DNA from: Dichetophora obliterata
Taxonomy: Eukaryota > Arthropoda > Insecta > Diptera > Sciomyzidae
Reading direction: 5' to 3'
Length of the DNA: 64,000 nt
NCBI GenBank assembly: GCA_963920525.1
Contig: OY986435.1
Location: 96,207,727 to 96,271,726, forward strand
Each line of letters opens with the position of its first letter. Within the stretch, counting starts at the first letter, position 1. The notes under the pieces are model-generated. The model saw nothing but the letters and a program-made list of their open reading frames with translations. It had not been told where the DNA came from and did not search any database. A program made the position numbers and the translations under genes. Shown here piece by piece: positions 33,829-45,279 of the stretch.

Positions 33829-36828
33829 ATTGATTGAAAATATCACTTTTAAATTTTTCTTTTCTTTTTACAAGTGATATTTTAATCCAAGCTAAGCAGT
33901 ACATTTACAGTACTAAATTTTAAACCAAAACTGTATTAAAACCATATTTTAGTACTTTCCAAAAAGTAGTCCAAATTTTTAACCTTGTAAGAAACTAGAA
34001 TTGGTCTTAACACTAGTTCTTACTTAATTTTATTAAAGTTTGTAGACATAAACACACCGTTATTTGTTTAAGTTTAGTGAATTTGTGAAAACCAGTTTTG
34101 TTGTAAGGAATGATTCAATTCTAATGAACAAAATAATTGTTAAAACTATAAGAATACAGAAAAATACCACGCAAAACTGCCTTGCAAGCTTCCACTTTAA
34201 GATTCTTATACTTTTATACACTATTTTAACAGGTATGACAGTTTGAACAGTTTTTTAAGTCTTAATTTGTAACGAACAAAAAATTGTCTGTAATAAAATG
34301 CTAACAATAACGATACAATAATTATAATAAAGGAAGCAACCGAAACCGAGTAACTATCATTTAACGCAAAGCAAATATAAACTAAATTCTGGCGTTGAAC
34401 CCGAGACATAAGCCAAGCACCACCACCACACTTCTATCAACTCAAGCAAGTAACAAACAATAATAATAATAAAAATAAGCCAAAAACACACAGCACAAAT
34501 CTTTTTTGTTTTTTTTCTATACTTTCAACAATTAAAAATTCAATTATCTTCAAGCCAAACAATGAAAACTCGATGATTTTATGTAGGTTGCCATCAACAT
34601 TTGGTGGTTACTTTTATGCTGCCTTCATTTCAATCTCTGCCACTATATTCATTAGTAATATTTTTCATTTTGAATTTAATTTTTTTAGTCTGGCTTTGTT
34701 GTTTTTTTGTGTGCTATATTGCTTGTATTGCTATCTGTTGTTGTGCTATCAACTTTTTCGTCGTCGGTAGGCTGAATATTGTTTTTTTTTTTATTTTGAC
34801 ACCTGATTGCTGAGGGCGGACTTTACCAAGTTTACCAACTTTGCTCGAAGTGATGCTTCCCTTAAGCATTAGTTTAAAGCTTTTGCTAGGAGCAGAAATA
34901 ATAAAAAAGCTGAGTCATCGTAGTCACCACCATCAGGTTTTGTTGTTGTCTGAAAGACACTGTATGGCATTTGAGGTTTAGTACTGAAAGCATTGACTTG
35001 CTTTGCTTAACCTTGTCACTCAAACTTTTCCTTATTGCTTGTTATAAAATGTTTTAATAACTTTTGTGCCAACATCATGCACTAATGATTTTTAAGCCTT
35101 TAGATACACAATCGAGATTTTAAAATATGTCATTCTTGTAACAATTTGAAATTAATTTTTAAAAGTTGAAAGGCAAAAATATAAATAAAACTTAAAACTA
35201 TTTAGGTGTTGAATGATCAAGTGGAGGGTTTAATAACAGAATTACATACAAGAACAATTGATTTAATTTTAAATTCTTCGTAAAGAGTTTACAGTTTTTT
35301 CCTTTAATTTGTTAAATTCAAATTAAATAATTTTTTTCTATAACTTTTCTAGGAATATGAGAAATAATAAACATGTTGATGTCTTTCAAGCTACGCTAAA
35401 AACACTGTCATTAGTTTTATTTTAATAAAAATAAAAATTTATTTTAAAAATTTCTATATGCTTTAAAAAAATCATTGTTTGTCTTAACAGCTCGCTTTCA
35501 GTTGGCAGTAGAATCTATTTTGGAAAAACGAAAAATGTCCCAAAAAACTATGGAAATGTTAACAGTTGCGTCGAAAACAATTGGATTCATCTTGAATAAC
35601 GATACAAAACAATACAAAAACTATGCAATGAAAAAAGAAAATAAAACTATATGTTTCAATACTAAAATTTGTTTAAATTTCTGACACGTTTTTGAAAACT
35701 CAATCAATGACGATAATGTTTTTCCTCTGTTTCGGCGTTGGTGTTTTAGATGTTATTTTTATTGCTGTTTCCATTGCTGTAGCTGGTATTGTGTTAGTGA
35801 TTTTTCTTGCTCAATTGACTCCAATTCAAGTTGGCATTCGTATTTATTAATTTTGTTAAAAGTTTTTGTATTTGTTGGCGGATCCAACATGGTTTTTAAA
35901 AATAAAAGTATAAATAAAAGTAAAAATTAAATTATTCTCGAAAGTTTCCAGGTGATATCTTTGATCGTCTAGTTCTGTCATCGGTCATTGTGCGTGCCAC
36001 GTTCATAGTAAATGACAGTTTTCGTTAACTAATGATATCGAAAATCGTCGTTAATGCGTTTAGGAATTCTACTTCTGAACTCTGATTCGTTATTAGCGAC
36101 CGGCAACAATTTTTTACTAACAGCTTGGATCATAATTTAACGGAAGAAAAGGAAAATATGTGAAGCAAAAGAAGGTTTGAAAAGTTGTTGAAGAAGATCT
36201 TGGATACGATTTAAACAAAAAAAAAAAAAAATGTAAAAGATAAATATCATTTAAAAAGTTATGACAAAGTTTTAGGAAAATCTTTTATTTATCATAATTT
36301 TCTATTTTAAATTTTTACTTTCAGGAAAGCAAACAGCTTGCATGTTTTATTTTTACCTAACAGCTTGCATGTTAAAAAAACCTTTTTTCTTATTAACCCA
36401 CTGGCTGAATTCGATCGTCTTCAAATATTTTATTTTAATGTATGAAGCATTCACATTTATTAGCTAAAGAACATTTACATTTATAAAATAATTATTCCGT
36501 AGTTTTGAAGATATTCTTCTACAGATTTCAAAAATATTCTACGTTTTGCATAATAAATATTTTAATAATATTTTAAAAATGTTTGACTGAGGAATTTGGG
36601 AAAAATTTTACTTTTTACCACAGATCTCTTTAATGGGTTCAGTGGTATTTTAAAATACATGAAATTCTTTGTTGAATTTTTTACTGCGGTCATAAGATAG
36701 AGATGGGTCTAATGTTTTACATACAAATTTTTTTAATCCCGAAATTCCGGCATTTTCTTCGCTTCATCCTGGGACTTTCGGGAATTCTAAAAGTCCGGGA
36801 TCGATATATATATTTTTATATTATATAC
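33829..36828. other. No gene seen
   Basis: AT-rich DNA. No coding region I can support; small open frames at 34573-34813 and 35475-35684 carry no recognisable motif. Confidence 0.45.
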
Positions 36829-37513
36829 CTACTAGCAAACACCCGCTGCTTCGCCTGCGATAAAAATATTAAATACCATGTAAAAATTTGAAATATTAAA
36901 ATTAAAGTATTTTTTTGTATCTTCAAATGCAAAATATAAAAATAATTGTGTTTGTTTAATATTGAAAATATGTTATAAATATTAAAAAATTACTTTATTT
37001 AATTTGAATTATCTTCTTTATACAGTTATTATTATGGTGACATAAAGTTGCTTGGCTTTTTCTGTATTTTGATTTTTTAATAAGTCCGGCATAATAGGCA
37101 CAATAATAAAAAATTTGGGTAAAAAATTTTTTAAATTTGTATTTCAAAAATGAAATTTTTTAAACTTAGATTCTGCACATGAATATATTCTTTTTAGGTT
37201 TTGAAAATTTTCATTATTCTGACATCAAACTTTTGGCTATATCTCAAAGACTATAGATTTTCTCAGTGGTTATGAAAAGTCGTTGATTAATAAAAATAAC
37301 GGAAAACGAAAGATTTTTCGAAAATATTTTGTACGTATATCTAGTATACTAAAAAAATTCTCATTATTATCAGTGCCTTAAGCTTTTAAATATAAATGTA
37401 TTTGAAAAATTCTAAATTTATAGAAGTCCTTAGAACTTACCAATTTACGTACGCTTATATTATGATGATGAGTAACCAAGAGAGGGGTTCTTCTGCACCT
37501 AGAATATACCTTA
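36829..37513. other. Tip of a DINE-like element, then no recognised feature
   Basis: TACTAGCAAACACCCGCTGC then TTCGCCTGCG (36829-36858) resembles the complement of the right tip of the block ending at 40770 (CGCGCCGGGTTTCAGCTAGT). The remainder is AT-rich and unidentified. Confidence 0.4.
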
Positions 37514-40500
37514 TCTATATATATAAAAATGGATGTATGCATGTGGGTATGTGGGTGGGTATGTGGCTATATCACGTATAGACTCCAAAACCGCTGAACC
37601 GATCTTTATGAAATTTTCAGGGAAAATAAAGCCACATCTTGAGAGTGTTCCTGTGAGGTTTCGTAACGATTGGAGAAGGGGGCGTGGTACCTCCCATACA
37701 AGCCAAATTTGCTCCATCGATCACAAACAAAAAAAAAAGAAAAATATCTCACGGTTTCAATCGTAAAAAACTAAGATTTGGTGATTTTGTTCAGATAGTT
37801 ACTGTCGGTAACTGTACAAAAAATGGGCGTGGTCGTTATATAAATACGCCCACTTTTTCGAAATCATGGCAATTCCGGAGTTCTGCACATTTTTACAGAG
37901 AAACTTGCTGTTTAGGTGCTCCAAGAGATGAACACAATTTATATATGTTTTCACGCCCACTTTTAACGCCCACTTTTAACGCCCACAAATCAATATCTAT
38001 ATATATATATAAAGCAAAACGATGTGTGTCTGGCTGTGTGATGTCTATAGACTCCAAAACTACTGAACCGATTGACCTGAAATTTTGGCAGTCGATTTGT
38101 TTCAGGTACGAGATGGTTGAGGAAAAAATTTGCCACACCCCCCTTTTACCGCCCCCAAATCAATAAAAATGTTATTTTTCAGTCGGCTTGGGTCGTATAT
38201 GGCTAAAATTTTGTAATTTAGTATGTACGGTTACTGTCGACAACTGTCCTTAAAATGGGTTTCCACGCCCCCTTTTACCACCCACAAATAAATGAAAATG
38301 GTTTATTTCAGACGGTTTTGGTTGTATAAGACTTAAATTTGGTACTTTGGTTTGTGAAGTTACTGACAGTAACTGTACGAAAAATTGGTTTCCACGCCCC
38401 CTTTTGCGCCCACAAATCAGTGAAAATGCTATATTTCATGCAGTTTTGGCCGTATGAGACTAACATATGATACTTAAGTTTTTATGGTTACTTTCGGAAA
38501 TTGTACTAAAAAAGGGCGTCATCGCTATATAGCCACACCCACTTTTTAAGAAACCATCAAAATTGACTACTGGGTCGATTGAGCTAAAATGTTGGCTTAG
38601 TTTGTACGGTTACTGTTAGCAACTGTACTAAAAATTGGTCTCCACGCCCCCCTTTTACCGCCCACAAACCAATGAAAACGTTTTATTTCAACAGTTTGGG
38701 TCGTATTAGACAAAAATTTTGTAATTCAGTACATATGGTTACTCTCGGCAAGTGCACTAAAAATAGGCCTGCCCTACTTTAGTTAAACTCACTTTTCGGG
38801 GAGTTAGCGTCCAGTGAAGTAAAGTGCGCCAGGCTTAACCTAAATTGAGCTGAAATTTGGGCAGTCGATTTGTTTCGATTGTATTAGACTAAAATGTGGT
38901 TATTTAGTGCACATAGCTACTTTCGGCAGCTGTACTGAAAATGGTGAATATATTTGACATTTCTTGACATTTTTGTGTATAGCAGTAAGGCGGTCTGTGG
39001 CAGAACAACGTTTGCCGAGGAGATAGATTGTTCCTGTGAGGTTTGGTAACGTTCGGACGAGGGGGCGTGGTTCCTCCCATACAAGCCAAATTTGCGGTAT
39101 CAACCACAAACCAAATAAGGGATATATATCAGACGGTTTCGATCGTAAAAACTAAGATATTATCATTTTGTTCAGATGGTAACTGTCAGTAACTGTACAG
39201 AAATCAGTTTTTCGTCGCAATATACATACGCCCACTTTTTCGAAATCATGGCAATTCCGGAGTTCTACTAATTTTTTACTGAAACTTGCTGTGTAGGTGC
39301 TCCAAGAGGCAGTCACGATACATAAATGTTTTCACGCCCACTTTTAGCGCTCACAAATCAATATCTGTACATATAAAAATGAATCGTGATTTGTTCGGAT
39401 GCTTAAAACTTGAAAACGACTAGACCAAATAGGATACTTCCTTCTACTGGTTTGTTCGTAACTGCTACGCAAAGGTTTAGGAAAAAAGTAATGCCACACC
39501 CTTTTTATCGCCCACAAATCAATAAAAATGCTATATTTAAGAAGGTTTTGGTCGTATTAAATTAAAATTTGGTAAATAAGTTCTTATAATGACTGTCACT
39601 AACTTTAATAAAAACGGGCGTTGTCACACTTCATCTACGCCTACTTTTGGAAATATCACAATACTCCGAAACTATTGGTCCGATTGAGCTCAAATTTTGT
39701 AAGTGGCTTTGCTTTGAGTACGAGATGGTTTAAGAAGAAATGCCACACCTTCTTTTACCTCCCATTAATATAAAAACAATTTGTGTTATCGAATAGCGTT
39801 ATGGGTTGCACAGCTTAGAAATTCGGTATTCGACCACAATTTAGACGTACCGTTTCAGTGATGAAATTTTATGGGAGTTGGACAAGGGGGAGGGGCACCT
39901 CTCATACAACCCAAATTGGTGATATCGAATAGCTTTGAATTTATAGGAATTCAGCTTTGGAATTCAGTTTTTGACCTCAATTTACACATGCAGTTTCAAT
40001 GATTTTTTTTTATGGGCGTTGGACAGGGAGGCCTGACATCTCCCTTACATCCCAAATTTGCAATATCGAATTGCTTTGAAGTTATAGGTTGACAGCGTAA
40101 GAAATCGGTATTCGACCTAAATTTATACATGCACTTTCATTTCTTACATTTTATGGGCGTAGGGAAAAGGGGAGTGACACTTCCCATACAACCCAACTTT
40201 GTGCTATCAAATAGCTTTGGAGTTATAGGTCGCACAGCATCGGAATTCAGTATTTGACCAAAATTTACGCATGCAGATTTACTGATAAAATTTTTAGAGT
40301 TTGTCGGGGGGCGTGGCACCTCCAACTTAACCCAAATTTGCGATATCGAATAGCTTTGGAGTTATAGGTCAGCCTCGGAATTCAGTATTCGACCTCAATT
40401 TACACATGCAGTTTCATTGGTAAAATTTTATGGGCGTAGGGAAAAGGGGAGTGGCACCTCCCATACAACCCAAATTTGTGTTATCGAATATATTTGGAGT

Positions 40501-40770
40501 TATATGTCGCACAGTTTTGGTATTCGGTATTCGACCTCCATGTACACATGCAGTTTAATTGATTACATTCTATGAGGGGTGATCAAGAGGGCGTGGCACT
40601 TCCTATACAACCCAAAATTGTTATATCGAATAGCTTTGTGGATATAGGTCGCACAGTCTCGGAATTCAGTATTTGACCTCAATTCAGACATGCTGTTTAA
40701 CTGATAACATTTTATGGGCGTTTGAATAGGGAGAGTGGCAGCAACGCGCCGGGTTTCAGCTAGTATATAC
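37514..40770 (+). repeat. Composite DINE-like block with three heads and one tail
   Basis: Three head-like starts of the form TATCTATATATATA...ATG are seen at about 37514, 37995 and 39362. Each is followed by a phrase such as AGACTCCAAAACCGCTGAAC and, in the first two, CTGAACCGAT. Between them run ~130 bp units (CCACGCCCCCTTTTACC spaced 130 bp at 38262 and 38392), and at the right a 140 bp tandem array. The block ends GCAACGCGCCGGGTTTCAGC then TAGTATATAC. This architecture (AT-microsatellite head, central tandem repeats, CTAG-containing tip) resembles Helitron-related DINE/HINE elements of flies. No Rep/helicase is encoded, so the Helitron link is inference. Confidence 0.65.
39787..40745 (+). 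repeat. Seven ~140 bp satellite-like units
   Basis: The phrase TATCGAAT(A)GCTTTG recurs at 39787, 39923, 40064, 40205, 40344, 40482 and 40624, spacings 136-142 bp. Each unit carries GTTATAGGTCGCACAG, GAATTCAGTATTCGACC, TTACACATGCAGTTTCA and GGCACCTCCCATACAACCCA. They are the same units, in opposite orientation, as those at 31.8-32.2 kb. Confidence 0.9.
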
Positions 40771-40834
40771 ATATATGACAAATGTCACTAGTCTTAAAGG
40801 TTTATTATTAACATATTTTCTTTTCAAAACTTAT

Positions 40835-41490
40835 GCAGATATAGCATTTCTATTGATTTGTGTGCGGTAAAAGAGGGTGTGGCAAAAATTTTTATTAGAA
40901 TATTGCATTTTCACCGGACTTACGAATTTCTGCTTAATCGTATACCAACAAGTTTGCAAAAATGCCAAAAATGGTTTGAAAATTTTGACGGACATACATA
41001 CAAACATACATATATACGAACGAAGCAAGTTATAATCAGCTTATAATCAGCCCCGTAGTTTTGAAGATATAGGATTTTTATTTATCTGTGGGCGGTAAAA
41101 GGAGGTGTGGCACCATATTTTCCTGAACCATCCTCTACTTGAAGGAAATTAACTGCCAATATTTTAGCTGAATCAGCCCCGTAGTTTTGGAGATATAATA
41201 GCATTTTTATTGATTTGTGGGCGGTAAAAGGTGTGGCCAAATGTTTTTCATAAGCCCCGTGCTTTATTTGATGAAACTTTACTGTTTAAATTTCAACTGA
41301 ATCAGTCCCATAGTTTTAGAGGTATAGGAGTTGTGGGCGGTAAAAGGGGAGTGCCAAAAAATTTTCCTCAATCATCCTCTACTTGAAGGAAATTTACTGC
41401 CAAAATTTCAGCTGAATCAGCCCAGTAGATTTAGAGATATAGCATTTTTATTGATTTGTGGGCGGTAAAAGGGTATATGTGCTATATACA
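40835..41490 (-). repeat. DINE-like ~115-130 bp units, minus orientation
   Basis: GGGCGGTAAAAG recurs at about 40863, 41090, 41220, 41335 and 41460, with AAATTTACTGCCAAAATTTC and GCTGAATCAGCCCCGTAGTT between. These are complements of the units at 30.2-31.2 kb. Together with the plus block to the left they form a large inverted arrangement. Confidence 0.8.
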
Positions 41491-42678
41491 TAAATCTATG
41501 TTTTCAGTCATTTTTTTATCTATTTAGCATTTTTGTTGATTTAAAGTATTCTCCGGCAGATGCAGGAGCCACAGACGCCTTACTGCCATACATAATTTGT
41601 TATGCTTTTTGGAAAATAAATTTTATACATACTTTTACAATTTTAAAGTATGCCAAAAGTAACCATATGAACTGAATTACCAAATTTAAGTTTAATAAGA
41701 CCAAAACCATCTTCAATCCACACTTATCCCCCGAAAAGTGGGCGTAACTTAAGTGAGACACGCCTTTTTTCAGTAAAGTCAAACAGCAAATCGTTTTATA
41801 CACGTGTATCATCATCAATATCAAGCAGTAAAAACCATGGCAGAATGGCACCAGGTAAATGCAATTCGGAGAGCAAAAAACGAGAGAGCAAAACATTGGC
41901 TTAACTATAATGTCACTATTGACAATTTATGTTTATTTGTTCAGCCCTAGGGATGTTTAATTTACTTGTAACCGTATAAATAAATTGAGTACCCAGATTT
42001 TATGTATGAACATGTAAAAAAAGTAAACAAAAATCTTAAAAATTTTATAAAATGAGCCGTGTTTTAAAATATAAGTTATAACTAATTGTAGTTTTGCCTT
42101 AAATGAAGCAAATGAAAGTTTACTTTTAATATAATTTTCATTCGACTACTTATTTCGATTGTTCAATAACCAAGTTATTTGTAAAGCTATGTACGGCTTC
42201 TTTAAACTGTCAAAATATATTTTGACAAGTGAAATTGATGTTTGAAAAAATTAAATTTATTTAATGAAATCGACGATTGTTTGTTTATTTGCCAACAATT
42301 GATGAATTGTTTTGGAATTATCGCGACGGGAGGAAGTTATAGGCAGTCCAGTAAAGCCGTTGTCAAACCTGAGTTGTCGTTAAGCATTTGCAGTTACCGC
42401 AATTGAAATACTCAAGATAAACTGCTTGGGAGTTCATGCTATTTACGTTTAAGTCCACCGGAATGGAAACAGATGTGCTAAATTCAAGAAACAATCTTAA
42501 AATAATTATGTGTATTGTGCTGCAAGTAATTGTGTTCTGTTTAATTTTCAAATTGTAATGTTTAAAATGTAATTAATAACTTGCTGGGTCTTTGAAAAAA
42601 TAACTTAAATTAATTGTCCTTAAGATTGCAGCTACGTTTTTAATTTGATCCGATCGGCAATAAGGAACATGCGAAATT
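41491..42678. other. No gene; some diverged repeat
   Basis: About 41640-41780 holds diverged DINE-like phrases (AGTAACCATATGAACTGAATTACCAAATTT). The rest is AT-rich and unassigned. Confidence 0.45.
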
Positions 42679-42849
42679 ACTACATTATAGGCCGTTTTCT
42701 CAATGTCCGGTTAAGCACTAATCGGAACTTTGACCGGCTGTAAGCAAGAAAGCATTTTCTCAATGTTCGGTTAGGTCTTAAGTGCCGGTTAAGTTAATGG
42801 CAAATTGAGGTTCCGGTTAGTTGCTAATCGGAAGAACGGCTATGTAGTG
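42679..42849. mobile_element. ~170 bp palindromic miniature element
   Basis: ACTACATTATAGGCCGTTTT on the left pairs with AAGAACGGCTATGTAGT on the right. Inside, TTTTCTCAATGT(C/T)CGGTTA occurs twice directly and GGTTCCGGTTAG.TGCTAATCGGAA pairs with itself across the centre. A non-autonomous DNA element is likely; the superfamily is uncertain. Confidence 0.5.
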
Positions 42850-43233
42850 CAAAAAATAATTATATATTTTATAATTAAGAATTGATTATAATTGACAATC
42901 ATCCAATAAAAAAGTCAAAATTGATATCATTTTCAAAACAGCTCATTTTGACATTATAATTACGCCTTTGTTATTGTTTTGTTGTCGGAGAGAGCATATT
43001 TCTAGTGCATCTACCTGGTTATTCTACCATGGTTAAAACAAAACAAAGAAACAGTAGTGAAACGAAATAAGATACTTTAGCAAAAAACCAATGTGAGCAC
43101 TTTTCAATAACTGATTCTAATTTTTAGTAAAGTTGCAGAAAGTAACAATACAAATAAAATGACCAAATTTTAGTCTTGTACAATCATGCGTGATTGTCAA
43201 ACATCCGTGCAGTGTCACAACGCTTTTAATAGT
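42850..43233. other. No gene; one diverged repeat unit
   Basis: About 43125-43180 matches the DINE-like phrase AAAATGACCAAATTTTAGTC. The remainder is unassigned. Confidence 0.45.
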
Positions 43234-43284
<51 letters not shown>

Positions 43285-43290
43285 TATAGA
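43234..43290. repeat. (TAGA)n array upstream of retrotransposon copy 1
   Basis: About 13 units of TAGA/GATA, becoming TATAGATATAT just before the retrotransposon 5' end. Confidence 0.95.
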
Positions 43291-43295
43291 TATAT

Positions 43296-43920
43296 CCGCA
43301 AGGGTATCCTCAGAATAGGATAACGGGAGTAACGACCCCGCGGACCCTAGTTGTGGCAGGTATGGAGGGCGTACTAAAGTGGTGCATGTGCCCAAAGAAG
43401 TCCTGTGACAGGGCGAGTGGATACCGCCCTTAACTAGGTATCCAACCACAAGGGTACCTTCGAGAGAAGTGTAATTAGGAGAGTGACGTCTCTGTGGTTT
43501 CCCTAGTCAATACCCGCCGAAAGGCATTAGGATCAAGCTCAGTACGGTTCTAATTATGGCATTGCTGGATACTGTTTTGGATTTGAAGCACCCTGGGCTG
43601 ACAACTGTGGCAGTCTATGACCTCAGTAAGTGGAAGTGAAATTCCAACGAAATGGCTTATAGGTTAATGTCACAGTTGCTCTCCGTCTCGTTAAAACGTA
43701 GCGAGTCTCGGAGTACGTTCAATGTTTGTCACCATTGAGTTGGTGGTGTAGGTTCAGATGGATATTTCCTGATTAGTACGGATTCGGCACTGGCATAATA
43801 CCCCATAAGGATCTTATGTCAACCCTCGCATGGCCTCCCTGCTTGCAAAGATAACCATGGGATCAAAACGTAACTACACTTCAAACGGCGATAGCGGCTT
43901 CGAGTTGAGACCCAATTGAA
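43296..43920 (+). promoter_or_regulatory. 5' UTR of retrotransposon copy 1
   Basis: GC-richer than its surroundings. A hairpin TATCCT-cagaat-AGGATA begins it. A partly repeated phrase, C(C/A)CAAGGGTA followed by GAGTAACG or GAGTGACG, occurs near 43296 and again near 43447, hinting at an internal duplication. A 27-codon upstream frame, ATG at 43556, ends at the TGA after KWK. Non-LTR 5' UTRs usually carry an internal promoter; none can be assigned by eye. Confidence 0.5.
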
Positions 43921-45279
43921 ACGGAGAACAACAACAAAAAGCAACAAGAAAAAACGAAACCAATCCATAACAAGGAAAACGGAGATGACGACTTGTACAC
44001 AAAGAACTGTGTTGAGAAAGTCGTACAAAATCCCTTTGTGAAAAGCTCGGTGATAGTAAGATCACCACAAGCAAATGGGTCAGAAAAACTACCAGATAAA
44101 AATGTGTGTATCATAAGAGATTACACGAGCACACCAGTAAATACTCGTAAAGCAGATAGCTTAGAAGACGAAAAAAGACAGCAAAGTCAGCAAAGTCAGC
44201 TCAGAATTTCAGAAGAAAAAGCGTTTATTGAGTTAGGCAATAAACTAAGCGCAGCAAATGGCATTGTCTCCGGCACAAAGAATATACACAAGACGTTACA
44301 CGATAATCTTAACTGTGCTTTCGCACTGTACCAACAACTAAAAGAGTACAGGGAAGCGATAGGTAGTAACCCAGTTTTGTCATGCGACGAGCGTAAGCAA
44401 GTGCTATCTAAAGCCACTCAAGTTGACCCTATTTCTCCTGCCCAAGAGAGGAAACGAAAAGCGCCGAAAACACCTGCAACAGTCAAAGCACTGCAGACCC
44501 AGGCTGAAATAAATATTCCAGAGACTCCGGCTGTGGCAAATGATTGGGAGCTAGTGAGCCACCGAAAAGCAAGGAAGAAAAAAGATAATCAAAGTAACAA
44601 ACGCCGTGAAATGCGAATCCAAGGAGAGGCAATAACAATTAAATCCAACACGTCTGAGTCATACGCAGATGTTATAAAAAAGATGAAGCAACAAGTAAAT
44701 CCCACTGATATCGGTGTGGAGATAAGGGGTATCAGAAGGACAAAAGCTGGAGACTTACTCGTTCAACTAAAAAAAGGCGAAGGCCAAGCCGAAAAGCTCA
44801 GAAACGCTATAGGTAACACGCTTGGTGAAGATGTCATGATTAGAGCGGTTACCAAAAATCATATTCTTGATATCAGAGACATGGATGGGTCAACAGATAA
44901 AGATGAACTTGTTAATGCTCTTATGAAGGCAACAAAAGTAGAAGAACCCACAACGTTCAAAATATTACCTGAGCACTTAGCAGCTCCACTACTCCGTACG
45001 AGGCAAGTCAGAGTAGGATGGGTTATGTGTAGGCTGAGGAGTAAGATTAGAGTTCAGAAATGCTTCAGGTGCCTAGAACAGGGTCATATTTCGAGCCAGT
45101 GTAAAGGGACAGATAGAAGCAATCTATGCAGAAAATGCTGTAATCCGGGACACAAAGCTAAAGAATGCAAAGCGGAAACGAGATGCATACTATGCCATGA
45201 AAGTGGCTCAATAAATTCTCAGCATTATATTGGTAGTACAGCGTGTGCAATCAACATAAGAAATAAAGCAAGAAAATGA
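43921..45279 (+). pseudogene. ORF1 (Gag-like nucleic-acid-binding protein), copy 1
   Basis: The frame is open from a TGA shortly upstream to 45279 and aligns throughout with ORF1 of copy 2, but at the position of the copy-2 ATG it has ACG (43921-43923), and no other in-frame ATG occurs until far inside (MRIQGEAITI). Compared with copy 2 it lacks 48 bases (16 residues) before PEHLAAPLL. Three zinc knuckles close the protein: CFRCLEQGHISSQC, CRKCCNPGHKAKEC and CILCHESGS...C. ORF1 proteins coat the retrotransposon RNA and guide it to the target. Loss of the start is either a mutation in this copy or evidence of non-AUG initiation. The stop overlaps the ORF2 start (ATGA). Confidence 0.75.

Noticed and set aside
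34573..34813. Two overlapping hydrophobic open frames as membrane peptides
   Set aside because: Hydrophobicity follows from T-rich sequence read as Phe/Leu; no other support.
39787..40745. Regularly spaced repeats as a CRISPR array
   Set aside because: Units are 136-142 bp with repeats continuous rather than short repeats separated by unique spacers, in a eukaryotic transposon setting.
37514..40770. Autonomous Helitron
   Set aside because: No Rep or helicase coding sequence is present; only the repeat architecture is DINE-like.
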